DNA of 64,000 bases from Bryobacteraceae bacterium (GCA_025056865.1 JANWVO010000052.1:124001-188000), one strand, 5' to 3'; positions 55,253 to 64,000 are shown, counted from the stretch's first letter. The notes: generated from the letters alone by a model not told the origin. Program-made: numbers and translations.

Positions 55253-57040
55253 CTACCGCACTGCCCGGATTGGCAGGGAAACATTGATAGAGTTCGCCGA
55301 TGCCACTTCGATCGCCACGGAACCGGCCGGAGCGCTGGCGTCGACCGTACCGGCCACTTTCGCCGAGCTGGCACCGGCTGGGATCACGACAGAGGAAGGC
55401 AGCTTGACCGCGGCGCTGAAGGCCCGGAGACGGACAAGAACGCCGGCGGGCGGGGCCGCCTGCTGCAATTGCACGCTGAGGGTGAAGTCTGCTCCCGGGC
55501 GCACCTGCAACGGTGAGCGGACGACCCCGGCGAGATTGGCCAGCACGGGCTGGCCGGAGGCAGGTGCCACGGTCACGGTTGTCTGCGACGTATTCCGCCC
55601 AAGGCTGGCGGAAATCAGCACGCGCGTCTCAGCCGCCGCCAATCCCGCTGCGAGCGGAAGGGTGGCCGTCTGCGATCCCGCCGGCACCACGATGGACTGG
55701 GGCACAGCGATCAGCCCCGGCGCGGAACTGGACAGTGAAACAGCCGTTCCGCCCGAAGGCGCCGGCGCAGAGAGGGCTACCGTGAGCGCCACAGGGCCTC
55801 CCGATGCGACCTTCGCAGAAGATGCCGTCAATGCCGACAGCTCGGGCGCGGGCGACGGAGGCGGCGGCTGCGGCGGACCGGCGCACACAGGGCTGGCTTC
55901 GATCACCCCGTACTCGAACGCCCCTGCATCCATCGGCCCCACGTCATAGCGCGGCACCGCGCAAAGCGGGTGGAGATATTGCATCACCGGACGCAGTGCG
56001 AATCCGGCGCCTGTGCCTGGGTCGACGCCTGCGTTCAGCGCCGCAGAAAGATGGGAGATCCTGTAGTCGTACTGCGCCGGGTTCAGGAAGCCCATGTCGC
56101 CGCTGTTGACGTTGCCTGCCATCTGCGCCGTGGCGGGAAGTGTGAAAGATCCGTTCCCGGAAAAGATGTTGTTGCGGACCACTGGCGGCAGCGGGACGCC
56201 GGCAGCCGCCTGAATGAAGGTCGCGCCTGCGGCGCGCGTGCTGACGAACGTGTTGTTCACGACAAACAACTGGTTGGGAACGGAAGTCTGGAGCCCCTCA
56301 AAGCCGTAGCTGAGCATGCCCCGGTTCTGCGTCGTGTCGCCCTGCTGAAGGACGTTGCCGATGACATAGCCGAGTCCGCCGTTGGGAAGGTCGATCTCGT
56401 AGCTGCCGCTGCCGTCCTCCTGCGTGAGCCGGTTGTAGAGAATGTAGTTGACCGCGGCGCGCGATTTCACCAGACGGCCAACCCTGGCGCGCCGCGATGC
56501 CGAGTAGCGCAGTGTGAACTCCGCAGCGCCGGAGGTGATGTAGATGTTGTGGCTTTGGCCGTCGCCGTACCCGTTGTCGTAGAACTCGCTGTGCTCGATC
56601 AGAATCCTGCCGTAGGCTCCCCCCAGAATGCCGTTCTCGTTGTGGTGAAAAACGCAGTTGCGCACCACCACGTTTCCCTTGTCGATGCGGATGCCCGCGC
56701 CGTTGCGGTCCGGCACCTTCGCCCCGGAGAATTCGATGTTCTCGATCACCGTGTTGTCGCCCGCCACCACCCAGATGCCCTTGCCCCACGCGTACCTGCC
56801 CGCCGCATCGATGCGCGCCCGGCCATTGACGCCGCGCAGCGTGAGCCCGTTTTTCGTGATCGCACAGACATCGCCGTCGTAGGAGCCTGAGGCGTCGATC
56901 TCGATGACATCCCCATCCTGGGCGGCAGCAATGGCCTGGCACGGGGTGGCGTAGGGCTTGCCGGGGCCGACGCTACGGATGGCGCCAGCCGCTCAGCCGG
57001 CGGTGAGCACTGCGAGGATCACAGCAGGAATGGTGCGCAT
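55253..57040 (-). pseudogene. Secreted right-handed beta-helix protein, in-frame TGA at codon 16
   Basis: Read from ATG 57040, the first 15 codons give the signal peptide MRTIPAVILAVLTAG, codon 16 (56995-56993) is TGA, and the same frame then continues AAGAIRSVGPGKPYA followed by a complete mature protein. That protein has a pectate-lyase/parallel-beta-helix domain (NTVIENIEFSG, RNCVFHHNENGILGG, VVNNTFV, VRNNIFSG), a proline-rich hinge and two immunoglobulin-like beta-sandwich repeats (LSALTASSAKVASGGPVALTV and its relative near the C-terminus). One base change (for example TGG to TGA) would explain it. A shorter start exists at GTG 56770, which would lose export. It may be a true pseudogene, a sequencing error, or recently broken. 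Confidence 0.8.
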
Positions 57041-57140
57041 GATCATCCATCGGATGCGCCTCGTCGTTCCTGCATCGAGCGGATTCCCTATCCGCGCGGC
57101 GAGGGGAGAACCGAAGTACTAAGCGCTAAACCGGGTGGCT

Positions 57141-58256
57141 TCACCCGGCCTGCCTTCCCAGGCAGCGAAGCGCAAAGGCGTAGGCCCCCAGCGAAACGGC
57201 CTCGCTGGTGCCAAGCCGCGTGATGCCGATGGCTGTCCGTTGCAGGGCATCGTAGCGGATGGAGCGGCCCGAGCGAGGCACGGCCAGTTCTCTCGGTTCG
57301 CCCCGGAGGAAGATCTCCCTCTGGCTCGGGTCGTCGAAGTCAAACACGCGGAAGACTACCCGGCGCAGCGGGCGCCCGTCGCGCGGAAAGACGCCGTTGA
57401 CCGTGTCGAGCAGCGCCGGCAGAAACAGCGGGGCCGCGCCAGCCAGCCCGCCGCCCAGCACCACCAGCCCGTCGACCAGCGTCAACGCCTGCGCGATCGC
57501 GTCGCCCGCCACCACGCCCAGGCGGCGGAACGCCTCAAGGGCAGCCTCGCGGCAGCCCGGCGCGCGTCCCATGCCGATTTCGAAGATCTCTTTCGGCTCC
57601 GGCGTTTCCTCGAAAGGGATGCCCGCCACTTCGCCATACACGCGCCGCACCGCGCGGATGGAGGCGCCTTCCTCGGCGTTCCACTCCGGCTGGAGAAGAT
57701 TGCGCAGCAGCCAGACCTCGCCGGCCAGCGAATTGTCTCCGATGAACAGCTCGCCTTTGCGGACGATGCCCCCGCCCAGCCCCGTGCCCAGCGTGATTCC
57801 CAGCAGGTTCGAATAGCGCTTGGGGCTGCCCGCGCTGGCCAGCATCCGGTTCACTTCGGGCAGGAAGCCGCTCATCGCTTCGCCATACGCAAACAGGTCG
57901 CCGTCGTTATTCAGGAACACCGGGATGCCGAAGACGTCTTCCAGCATCGGCCCCAAAGCAACGCCGCCGCGGAAGGCGGGCAGGTTGTTTTCGTTGAACA
58001 CGACGCCCGCCGGATAGTCCGCCGGCCCCGGGAAGGCGAAGCTGATGGCCACCGGCGGCCCGGGCAGAAGCGCCCGCACGCGGCGGAAGCCTTCGATGAT
58101 GTTGTCGAGGCAGGCATCGAGGTCGTTGGGCACTGCCGGCAGGAAAATGGGATCCACAAGCAGCCGGTTCGAACGGATTGCGGTGAATTTCAGGTTCGTG
58201 CCCCCGGCATCAAGAGTCATGACGATGCGGGGATCAGCAGAAGCGTCCAGGTTCAT
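57141..58256 (-). CDS. ROK-family sugar kinase lacking the usual zinc motif
   Basis: 371 residues. It has the ASKHA phosphate loop LDAGGTNLKFTA and the catalytic-type region FLNNDGDLFAYGEAMSGF, plus LGITLGTGLGGGIV. The CxCGxxGC zinc cluster that follows the GH motif in most ROK proteins is missing: the matching region reads SLAGEVWLLRNLLQPEWNAEEGA. It probably phosphorylates glucose or another hexose entering by the permease encoded downstream-adjacent on the same strand (21 bases away). ATG 58256 is preferred over TTG 58265. Confidence 0.85.
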   Translation of the reverse strand: MNLDASADPRIVMTLDAGGTNLKFTAIRSNRLLVDPIFLPAVPNDLDACLDNIIEGFRRVRALLPGPPVAISFAFPGPADYPAGVVFNENNLPAFRGGVALGPMLEDVFGIPVFLNNDGDLFAYGEAMSGFLPEVNRMLASAGSPKRYSNLLGITLGTGLGGGIVRKGELFIGDNSLAGEVWLLRNLLQPEWNAEEGASIRAVRRVYGEVAGIPFEETPEPKEIFEIGMGRAPGCREAALEAFRRLGVVAGDAIAQALTLVDGLVVLGGGLAGAAPLFLPALLDTVNGVFPRDGRPLRRVVFRVFDFDDPSQREIFLRGEPRELAVPRSGRSIRYDALQRTAIGITRLGTSEAVSLGAYAFALRCLGRQAG

Positions 58257-58277
58257 GGCGTGCAACTCTGCGGCTTC

Positions 58278-59426
58278 TCAGGCGCGGCGGAGATTGGCGA
58301 GCGCGGCGGCGGCGACATAGAGGATCGCCCCGAGCGGTACCAGGAATCCCGCCTGCGCGGAAGAGAAAAGGTCCGACACATAGCCCATCAGCGGCGGCAC
58401 GAAGGCCGCGCCGACAATGGCGGTCACCATCAGGCCGCTGAGCGCGTTGACGTGCTCCGGCATCGCATCAACCGTGATGGAAAAAACGAGAGGAAATATG
58501 TTGGCAAATCCCAGCCCGGCGACAAAGAAACAGGCCGCCGATACCGCCGGCGAGGGGACGAGAATGCCCAGCAGGCCGGCGATGGAGACGAGGCAGGTGA
58601 TCAGGAAAAACGTCTTCGGCTTCATCCAGTTCAGGATCACTCCGCCGGAAAAACGCCCGAGGGTGAGCGCGAGAAAGAACAGCCCCGTGCCCAGCAGCCC
58701 GGTGCGGCTGATGTCAATGCCGAAGCGGTCTTTCAGATAGAGCGGGATGCCGGCGCTGACGCTCACCTCGGCGCCGACGTAAAAGAAGATGGCGAACACC
58801 ATCAGCGCCACATAGCCGTTGCCCATGAGTTTCAGGCAGGAAGACAGCGTCGCCGGACGCTGGTCCGGCGCCCTGCGCTCTTCCACTTTCAGCGGCAGCA
58901 CGGCGAGGATGGTGAGCACGACGGCGGCCGAGTAGATCGGGAATACCACCTGCCACGAAGCGCCGAACCAGCGGGCCGCGATCACCGGCAGGACGGGGCC
59001 GGAGAGCGAGCCGATCGCCTTCACAAACTGGGCCAGCGAGAGGTTGCGGGAATAAAGGCCCGGCGGCGAAACGTCGCGCATGATCGGATTGCCGGCCACC
59101 TGAAGCGTGGTGGCGCCCGCACCCAGCAGCAGCACGGCGAGCAGGAACATCGCGAAGGTCGTGAACCCGAAGAGAGCGGGGATCAGCAGCCCGGCCAGCA
59201 TGATCAGGAGTCCCAGCAGGAGGATGAATTTCTTGCCCGTGCGGTCCTGCCAGAGTCCCATCGGGATCGAGAGCAGGCCGAACATGACGAAGCCGGAGAA
59301 CGTGATCCACTGGGCGGCGAAATAGGAGAGCTGGAACTGCTCGCGGGCCAGGCTGACAAACGGCCCGGCCGCATCCGCGAAGCCCATCGCAAGGAAGGCG
59401 AGAAAGACGGGGAACGCGCGTTTCAT
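58278..59426 (-). CDS. MFS sugar permease (FHS/fucose-permease type)
   Basis: 382 residues with twelve hydrophobic helices. The N-terminal helix (FLAFLAMGFADAAGPFVSLARE), the loop GLWQDRTGKKFILLLGLLIMLAG and LPLYLKDRFGIDISRTGLLGTGLFF fit the fucose/glucose permease (FHS) branch of the major facilitator superfamily. It lies directly upstream of the ROK kinase on the same strand, a common transporter-kinase pair. An upstream ATG at 59441 gives five more residues. Confidence 0.88.
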   Translation of the reverse strand: MKRAFPVFLAFLAMGFADAAGPFVSLAREQFQLSYFAAQWITFSGFVMFGLLSIPMGLWQDRTGKKFILLLGLLIMLAGLLIPALFGFTTFAMFLLAVLLLGAGATTLQVAGNPIMRDVSPPGLYSRNLSLAQFVKAIGSLSGPVLPVIAARWFGASWQVVFPIYSAAVVLTILAVLPLKVEERRAPDQRPATLSSCLKLMGNGYVALMVFAIFFYVGAEVSVSAGIPLYLKDRFGIDISRTGLLGTGLFFLALTLGRFSGGVILNWMKPKTFFLITCLVSIAGLLGILVPSPAVSAACFFVAGLGFANIFPLVFSITVDAMPEHVNALSGLMVTAIVGAAFVPPLMGYVSDLFSSAQAGFLVPLGAILYVAAAALANLRRA

Positions 59427-59483
59427 GGAAACAGACAGCATACATCGCCAGCCTGCCGTTGCACGGCACCGGGGCCCTTTGGC

Positions 59484-60341
59484 TCAGCGCGGCTCGATCT
59501 CTGGCAGCCGCAATCCCTGGAAGAGGTGGCCCCGAACCCTCAGCCACCACTCGGGCCCGCGCGGCGCGGGTCCGCCTTCCTTGCAGAGGGCAGCGGGCGA
59601 GGGCCAGCCGCCGGCCAGCGGGATGCGCTCGAGCGATACCTGCCGGGCGGGGGCGAGCGCAAGATCCTGAAGCGCGTTGCGCAGGATGACGGCTCGAAGC
59701 GTCTCCAGCTTCTGCTCCGGCAGCTCCTGTTTCTGGTCCGCGCCGCAGAGGGCATCGCGCAGCGCGAGCGCGACGGTTTCGTCCGCCCGCGCCGCAACAG
59801 GCGCCAGCCGGCCGCGCAGAGGCGCCGCAGCCGGCGCCACCGCCGCCATCGGGCGCATCTCCATCGGGTAAATGGTCCAGCGCCCGCCGGCGTGAAGCTG
59901 GATTTCCAGCCGGAAGCGCTCCACCGGCGCGGAGGCGGGCAGGAAAAGGTCAAGCAGATACGCCTGCGCCACCTGCCCCGCATCGAGCACCGCCTGCACC
60001 GGCTGCGGGGCGGGCTTCAGCCCGTCCGGGACCCACTCGCCCCCCACGTCCCTGTACTCCAACTGATAGACGCTGGCTTTCGCGGTGTTGTCCGGATTCT
60101 GCGCGATGTAGATCGTATATGGCTCGCCGGCAGGGGCCTCCACGGTGAACAGGAAGGACGCCCAGCCGTTGCGCACGAGCGCGGGCGAGAGGATCTCGCG
60201 CCGCGAGGCCGCCCGGTCGGCTCGGCAGACTTCGCCGTCCGGGCGCGGACGCTGGAATTCGCTGAAGACAGCGATGCGCTGGCCGCTGAGGGCGCCCGCC
60301 CCGGCGGCCAGCAGCAGGAAACAGGTCAGAAGAAACCGCAC
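59484..60341 (-). CDS. Exported protein of unknown function
   Basis: 285 residues. GTG 60341 is the start, with GGAGAAAC directly ahead, and a signal peptide (LLTCFLLLAAGAGALSG) follows. The mature protein contains a beta-rich middle (SFLFTVEAPAGEPYTIYIAQNPDNTAKASVYQLEYRD) and a C-terminal half with one pair of Cys (LCGADQK, ALCKEGG). No family is recognised. It sits 57 bases after the permease gene and 11 bases after the RNase E/G stop, so it may be transcribed with rne. Confidence 0.75.
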   Translation of the reverse strand: MRFLLTCFLLLAAGAGALSGQRIAVFSEFQRPRPDGEVCRADRAASRREILSPALVRNGWASFLFTVEAPAGEPYTIYIAQNPDNTAKASVYQLEYRDVGGEWVPDGLKPAPQPVQAVLDAGQVAQAYLLDLFLPASAPVERFRLEIQLHAGGRWTIYPMEMRPMAAVAPAAAPLRGRLAPVAARADETVALALRDALCGADQKQELPEQKLETLRAVILRNALQDLALAPARQVSLERIPLAGGWPSPAALCKEGGPAPRGPEWWLRVRGHLFQGLRLPEIEPR

Positions 60342-60351
60342 GTTTCTCCGC

Positions 60352-62823
60352 TTATGCCATGTCGAATTTCTCCGGATGCAGCAGCGGATCCGGCGTCACA
60401 ACCACAGGACGGCCGAGAATTTCCTCGAGCTCTTCGAGATAGTCATTCGCAGTGGACTTGAGCTCGCGCGCCACATCCGGATGCACGCGCAGCACGACAT
60501 TGGGCGTGTCCACCACCTTGGCGTACTTGGCAGCCTCGGTAAGGATCTCGCCGATGACCGTCGTGACGCTCTTGACGTACCCGGCTCCCTCGCAGGTCGG
60601 GCACGGCGAGCAGAGCGTGCGCTCCAGCGACTGCTTCACGCGCTTGCGGGTGATGGCGACAAGGCCGAAATCGTTGAACTGGAGGATCTTGTAGGGCGCC
60701 TTGTCCTGGCGCATCGCCTCTTCGAGCGCCTGCATCACCTTCTGGCGGTTCTTGCGCTCCTCCATGTCGATGAAGTCGACGACGATGATGCCGCCGAGGT
60801 CGCGCAGCCGGATCTGGCGGACGATTTCCTTGATCGCCTCAAGATTGGTCTTGACAATGGTGTCCTCGAGGCGGTTCGATTTTCCGACGAATTTCCCGGT
60901 GTTGACGTCGATGGCAACCAGCGCTTCCGTCTGATTGATGACGATATATCCGCCCGATTTCAGCCACACTTTGGGCTTGAGCGCCTTTTCGAGCTCCTGC
61001 GTGATGCCGAAGGCGTCAAAAATGGGCTCGGGCCGGGTGTACAGCTTCACGCGGTTGAGCAGCTCGGGCTGGAAGCGCTCGACGTTGTGCAGCACCTGCT
61101 CGTAGAGCTCCTCCGAGTCCACCCAGATGGCCTTGAAGCCCTCGGTGAGCTGGTCGCGGATGATCCGCTGGACGATTTCGACATCATGGTGCAGCAGCGC
61201 CGGCGCGCGCTTCTTTTCGGCCTTCTGCTTGATGTCAAGCCAGAGCGCGGCCAGGTGCCGCATGTCGGCGGCAATCTCCTCTTCGCTGCGCCCTTCGCCG
61301 GCAGTGCGCATGATGAAGCCGCCGGGGATGCCTTCGCGGTGCTTCTGAAGGATGCGGCGCAGCCGCTGCCGCTCTTCGTCGGTGGAGATGCGGCGGCTGA
61401 CGCCGAGATGCTCCACGGTGGGCATGTAGACGACGTAGCGGCCCGGCAGGGCGATGTGCGAGGTGATGCGCGCGCCCTTCTGCCCGAGCGGCTCCTTGGC
61501 GATCTGTACGATGATCTCCTGGCCTTCCTTGAGCAGGTCCGTAATGGATGGTTGCGGGGGCCGCTCCCTTTCGCGCTCGCCCCGCTCCGGTTCGCGCCGC
61601 TCGGGCGCCGGCTGGCGGACTTCCACGGCGGGCGCTGCTTCTTCCCCGCGGGACTCGGCCGCCGGCTCGGCCTGCGCGGCGGCGCGGTCGCGGCCGCGGC
61701 GGCGCGATCGGCGCGTGATCCGGTGCGGAGCCTTGGCGCCCTGCGCCCGCAACGTCGCGGTGAGGCTCACCGGCATCCGGGCCGGTTCCACCCCGCCTTC
61801 TTCTTCAGACTCGCCCGCCGGACCCTCCGCCGCGCCGTGCTCTTCGCCAGCCTCGGCCACTGCGGCTGCCTCCGTTGCTGCGGCGGCCCCGGCTTCCGCC
61901 TCGCCTTCTGCCTCAGGCGCTTCTTCCGCGGCCCCGGCCGCGGCAGCAGACTCCGCCACCGGAGATCCTTCGGCCTGTTCCTTCTCCCCGGCCTCCGCCA
62001 CCCCCACCGGCTCTTCGGTCTGCGTTTCAGCGGCGGCGATTTCCTCTTCCGCTGCTTCCTCAACCGCCGGAGCCTCCGCCCCGGCTTCTGCGGGCAGGTC
62101 CACCGGGGCTTCTGCCGGCTCCGCCCCAGACTCTGCCGGCTCCTCCCACGCGGCCCCATGCTCGAGCGCTTCCACCCGGTCGAGGATCTTTTCGGCGGCC
62201 TCCTCGGCGGCCTCTTCCAGCTCCTGCTCGGTCAGAGGAGCCACAGCCTCGCCCTGGGCGGCTTCTTCCTGCCGGCGGCGATACTTGGCCAGCGACTCGC
62301 CCGGCAGCAGCACGATTTCCTCTTCCACACCAGCTTCTGCCTGGGACTCCGCAGCCGCAGGCTCCGAAGCGGTTTCCTCCAGAGTGGCGAATTTCGATTC
62401 CGGGAGGCCCCGCCCGCTGCGGCGGCGCCGCCGCGTGCGGCGGCTGCGGCGCTCGCGCGTCTCGGCCGCCGGGGCCGGCTCGGCCGGGGCGGCCTGCGTC
62501 GGTGCTTCGGCGGCGGCAGCCGGCGTCTCCCGGCCGCGGCCGCGATCCTGCGAGCGCCGGTCATCAGGCACGCGGTCGAACTCGTCGGCGTTTTCCTCGA
62601 AGAAGTCCGACACGTAAAGGAAGCAGTCCCGCTCGAGCCCGAGGTCGACGAACGCCGACTGCATGCCCGGCAGCACGCGCGTCACCCGGCCTTTGTGAAT
62701 GCTTCCGGCCAGCGAGTATTCGTTGGCGCGCTGGAAATAGATTTCTACGAGCTGGCCATCCTCGAGAATGGCAGCTTTCGTTTCATGGCGGTTCTGGCTG
62801 ACCACCAGTTCCTTCGATGGCAT
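60352..62823 (-). CDS. rng: Ribonuclease E/G with ~345-residue insert in its S1 domain
   Basis: 823 residues. It cleaves single-stranded AU-rich RNA in mRNA decay and rRNA processing. The first 75 residues hold the start of the S1 domain (IHKGRVTRVLPGMQSAFVDLGLERDCFLYVSDF). Residues about 76-420 are a low-complexity Glu/Ala/Pro/Arg insert with short [15 protein letters not shown]-type basic patches. The second half of S1 resumes at EGQEIIVQIAKEPLGQKGARITSHIALPGRYVVYMP. Catalytic Asp are in LVAIDVNTGKF (near 637) and IIVVDFIDME (near 681), and the Zn-link is CPTCEGAGY (near 740). The insert may bind RNA or partner proteins. Confidence 0.93.
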   Translation of the reverse strand: MPSKELVVSQNRHETKAAILEDGQLVEIYFQRANEYSLAGSIHKGRVTRVLPGMQSAFVDLGLERDCFLYVSDFFEENADEFDRVPDDRRSQDRGRGRETPAAAAEAPTQAAPAEPAPAAETRERRSRRTRRRRRSGRGLPESKFATLEETASEPAAAESQAEAGVEEEIVLLPGESLAKYRRRQEEAAQGEAVAPLTEQELEEAAEEAAEKILDRVEALEHGAAWEEPAESGAEPAEAPVDLPAEAGAEAPAVEEAAEEEIAAAETQTEEPVGVAEAGEKEQAEGSPVAESAAAAGAAEEAPEAEGEAEAGAAAATEAAAVAEAGEEHGAAEGPAGESEEEGGVEPARMPVSLTATLRAQGAKAPHRITRRSRRRGRDRAAAQAEPAAESRGEEAAPAVEVRQPAPERREPERGERERERPPQPSITDLLKEGQEIIVQIAKEPLGQKGARITSHIALPGRYVVYMPTVEHLGVSRRISTDEERQRLRRILQKHREGIPGGFIMRTAGEGRSEEEIAADMRHLAALWLDIKQKAEKKRAPALLHHDVEIVQRIIRDQLTEGFKAIWVDSEELYEQVLHNVERFQPELLNRVKLYTRPEPIFDAFGITQELEKALKPKVWLKSGGYIVINQTEALVAIDVNTGKFVGKSNRLEDTIVKTNLEAIKEIVRQIRLRDLGGIIVVDFIDMEERKNRQKVMQALEEAMRQDKAPYKILQFNDFGLVAITRKRVKQSLERTLCSPCPTCEGAGYVKSVTTVIGEILTEAAKYAKVVDTPNVVLRVHPDVARELKSTANDYLEELEEILGRPVVVTPDPLLHPEKFDMA

Positions 62824-63121
62824 GTGTTGATACCTCCGCTCCAGAAGCGTGAAGCACTGGAGGGGAGAGAGGAGGGATCAGATGTTCCGGCCAGCTCAGG
62901 CGGGAAGGGCCGCTGACGCCGGGGACTCGACCCCGGCCCGGTCCTTCCAGTGCAAGAAACCTTTTCAACCGCCGCGGACCCAGCCGGGCGCCGCTTGGGC
63001 GCCGCACCTGCTGGCAAGCCCCGCAGGCGGGAGGCGTCATCACGCCTGCCAAAACCCTGTTCTCAACGGTCGCCTGCCGCCGGATCGGCTCACCTCTCCG
63101 GACACGCTCTCTCGTTCCAGA
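62824..63121. other. Gene-free region: RNase E/G leader and end of rodA
   Basis: About 298 bases between rodA and the RNase E/G start, on the minus-strand transcript. It holds a seven-pair hairpin at 62918-62937 and an imperfect repeat GCAGGCG/CGCCTGC (63023-63029 with 63043-63049). No T-run terminator, tRNA or reading frame was recognised. Confidence 0.5.
62918..62937 (-). promoter_or_regulatory. Hairpin in the RNase E/G 5' leader
   Basis: GCCGGGG and CCCCGGC flank a six-base loop, about 95 bases upstream of the RNase E/G start on the transcribed strand. RNase E in E. coli controls its own message through leader hairpins; here that is only an analogy. Confidence 0.35.
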
Positions 63122-64000
63122 TCACGCTGCGAATCGCCGGAGCCGCACATTGTTGACAAGCCCCAGCATCATGAAAACCGACAACATGCTCGATCCCCCG
63201 TAGCTCATCAGGGGCAGCGGAATGCCGGTGACCGGCATCCGCCCTACCGCCATGCCCGCATTCACGAGCAGATGAAACAGCAGCAGCGAGCAGACACCCA
63301 TGCAGATGAACATCCCGGCCCGGTCGGGCGCCGCCTGCGCGTTCTGCGCGATCTGCATCAGCAGCAGGAAATACAGCCCGAAAACCACCAGAATGCCCAC
63401 AAATCCGTGTTCTTCGGCGAAGGCGGAAATCAGAAAGTCCGTGTGGGCCACCGGCAGAAACCGGAGCTGCGTCTGAGAGCCCCGTGTCACGCCGCGGCCC
63501 CAGATGCCGCCAGCGCCGACCGCAATCTTCGACTGGATCACCTGGTACCCTTTCCCCATCGGGTCTCTCATCGGATCCAGGAATGTTTCCAGCCGAGCCT
63601 TCTGATAATCCTTCAGCATGAACCAGCCGACGGGCATCAGCAGAGCAGCGACGGCGGCGATCACAAGGACGTGCTGCCAGCGGATTCCGCCGAAAAACAG
63701 TCCAGCCAGCAGCACCGGCACGTACGTCAGGGACGTGCCGAGGTCAGGCTGCATCGCCACCAGGCCGCAGGGAATGCCCACCAGCAGGCCCAGTTTCAAC
63801 AGGTCCCGGCCCTCCAGCCGATCCGATCTCAACTCCGCCAGATACCGGGCTACCAGTAATACTATCACCAGTTTGACAAATTCCGAAGGCTGAAACTTGA
63901 AGCCGAACCCAAGCGGGATCCATCGCTTCGATCCCCACACGAGCGAGCCCACCAGCGGGGTCAGCATCAGCAGGCCCAGGCTGGCCGCATACAGCGCCGG
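63122..64000 (-). CDS. rodA: RodA-type SEDS peptidoglycan glycosyltransferase, 5' end outside window
   Basis: 292 codons are visible and the frame is open to base 64000, so the N-terminal ~70 residues lie beyond it. SEDS signatures: SKRWIPLGFGFKFQPSEFVKL, AMQPDLGTSLTYVPVLLAG, GVTRGSQTQLRFLPVAHTDFLISAFAEEHGFVG, and the C-terminal GIPLPLMSYGGSSMLSVF. FLPVAHTDFI and PSEFVKL are more like RodA (cell elongation) than FtsW, which has a different late loop. It works with a class B penicillin-binding protein to build side-wall peptidoglycan. The gene runs toward RNase E/G. Confidence 0.93.
   Translation of the reverse strand, partial: PALYAASLGLLMLTPLVGSLVWGSKRWIPLGFGFKFQPSEFVKLVIVLLVARYLAELRSDRLEGRDLLKLGLLVGIPCGLVAMQPDLGTSLTYVPVLLAGLFFGGIRWQHVLVIAAVAALLMPVGWFMLKDYQKARLETFLDPMRDPMGKGYQVIQSKIAVGAGGIWGRGVTRGSQTQLRFLPVAHTDFLISAFAEEHGFVGILVVFGLYFLLLMQIAQNAQAAPDRAGMFICMGVCSLLLFHLLVNAGMAVGRMPVTGIPLPLMSYGGSSMLSVFMMLGLVNNVRLRRFAA

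Noticed and set aside
56993-56995. TGA as selenocysteine
   Set aside because: It falls in a signal peptide where Sec has no use, and I see no SECIS-like hairpin just after it or selenocysteine genes in the window.
57135-60461. Plus-strand open frame of about 1100 codons
   Set aside because: It runs antisense to the ROK kinase, sugar permease and exported protein, all with clear family features. Composition is Arg/Gln/Glu-rich without a domain.
60145-62916. Plus-strand open frame of about 920 codons
   Set aside because: Antisense to RNase E/G; caused by the Glu/Ala-rich insert, which reads as Leu/Arg-rich sequence in reverse.
62918-62937. T-arm of a tRNA
   Set aside because: The hairpin loop looks slightly like a T-arm on the minus strand, but no anticodon arm, D-arm or acceptor stem can be built around it.

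Overview
The window is high-GC, gene-dense bacterial chromosome with no rRNA, tRNA, CRISPR array, insertion sequence or phage gene that I can see. The style fits Acidobacteriota, most likely the Bryobacterales/Solibacter group. It has many Tat- or Sec-exported hydrolases, a TonB-dependent receptor with a short carboxypeptidase-like N-terminal region, an FGE-like domain fused to an S9 peptidase, right-handed beta-helix and FG-GAP secreted proteins, an RNase E/G with a huge acidic insert, and starts lying directly behind TANAAT boxes. The taxonomic call is inference from protein style only.

Layout. 1-4363 (+): a polyphosphate operon (ppk1, whose 5' end lies before the window, then two tandem PPK2 genes that look like a split two-domain PAP, then an exported hydrolase). 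4323-8552: small mixed genes, including a secreted protein with QYPPG repeats and an eRF1-like protein. 8618-12450 (+): an NtrC-type regulator, its histidine kinase and a proline-rich lipoprotein. 12452-16791 (-): exported LacZ and lipoprotein GalM. 16940-23235 (+): a monooxygenase-fold protein, an iron alcohol dehydrogenase, then a corrinoid methyl-transfer cluster (corrinoid protein, homocysteine methyltransferase, DUF1638, UroD-like methyltransferase, RACo-like activator) behind a promoter and a structured leader. 23280-25701: radical SAM/SPASM protein and Crp-type regulator on one strand, ferredoxin and cupin on the other. 25750-32208 (+): helicase-nuclease fusion, SPOR protein, Lnt and a GH20-like enzyme. 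32224-35830 (-): YchF, MoxR, Pgi. 35902-49709 (+): S9 peptidase-FGE fusion; a TonB receptor plus ECF transporter operon with an embedded methyltransferase, preceded by a perfect 12-bp inverted repeat; a Kef-type antiporter; an O-methyltransferase; three less characterised genes; and an alkaline phosphatase. 49845-54852: RidA, CMD protein, Gfo/Idh/MocA oxidoreductase, carbonic anhydrase, FG-GAP protein. 55253-64000 (-): a beta-helix protein interrupted by an in-frame TGA in its signal peptide, a ROK kinase with a sugar permease, a secreted unknown, RNase E/G and RodA (cut by the window end).

How the parts fit. Polysaccharide use (LacZ, GalM, GH20-like enzyme, sugar permease, ROK kinase, Pgi) suggests a heterotroph living on complex carbohydrates. 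The corrinoid cluster adds a route for taking methyl groups from an unknown donor to homocysteine. The receptor/ECF operon may feed a scarce metal or cofactor into the cell. The most interesting items are this receptor/ECF/methyltransferase operon with its palindrome, the corrinoid cluster with its leader, the split PPK2 pair, the S9-FGE fusion, and the beta-helix gene broken by one stop codon. All functional calls rest on motif recognition by eye; no database search was run.
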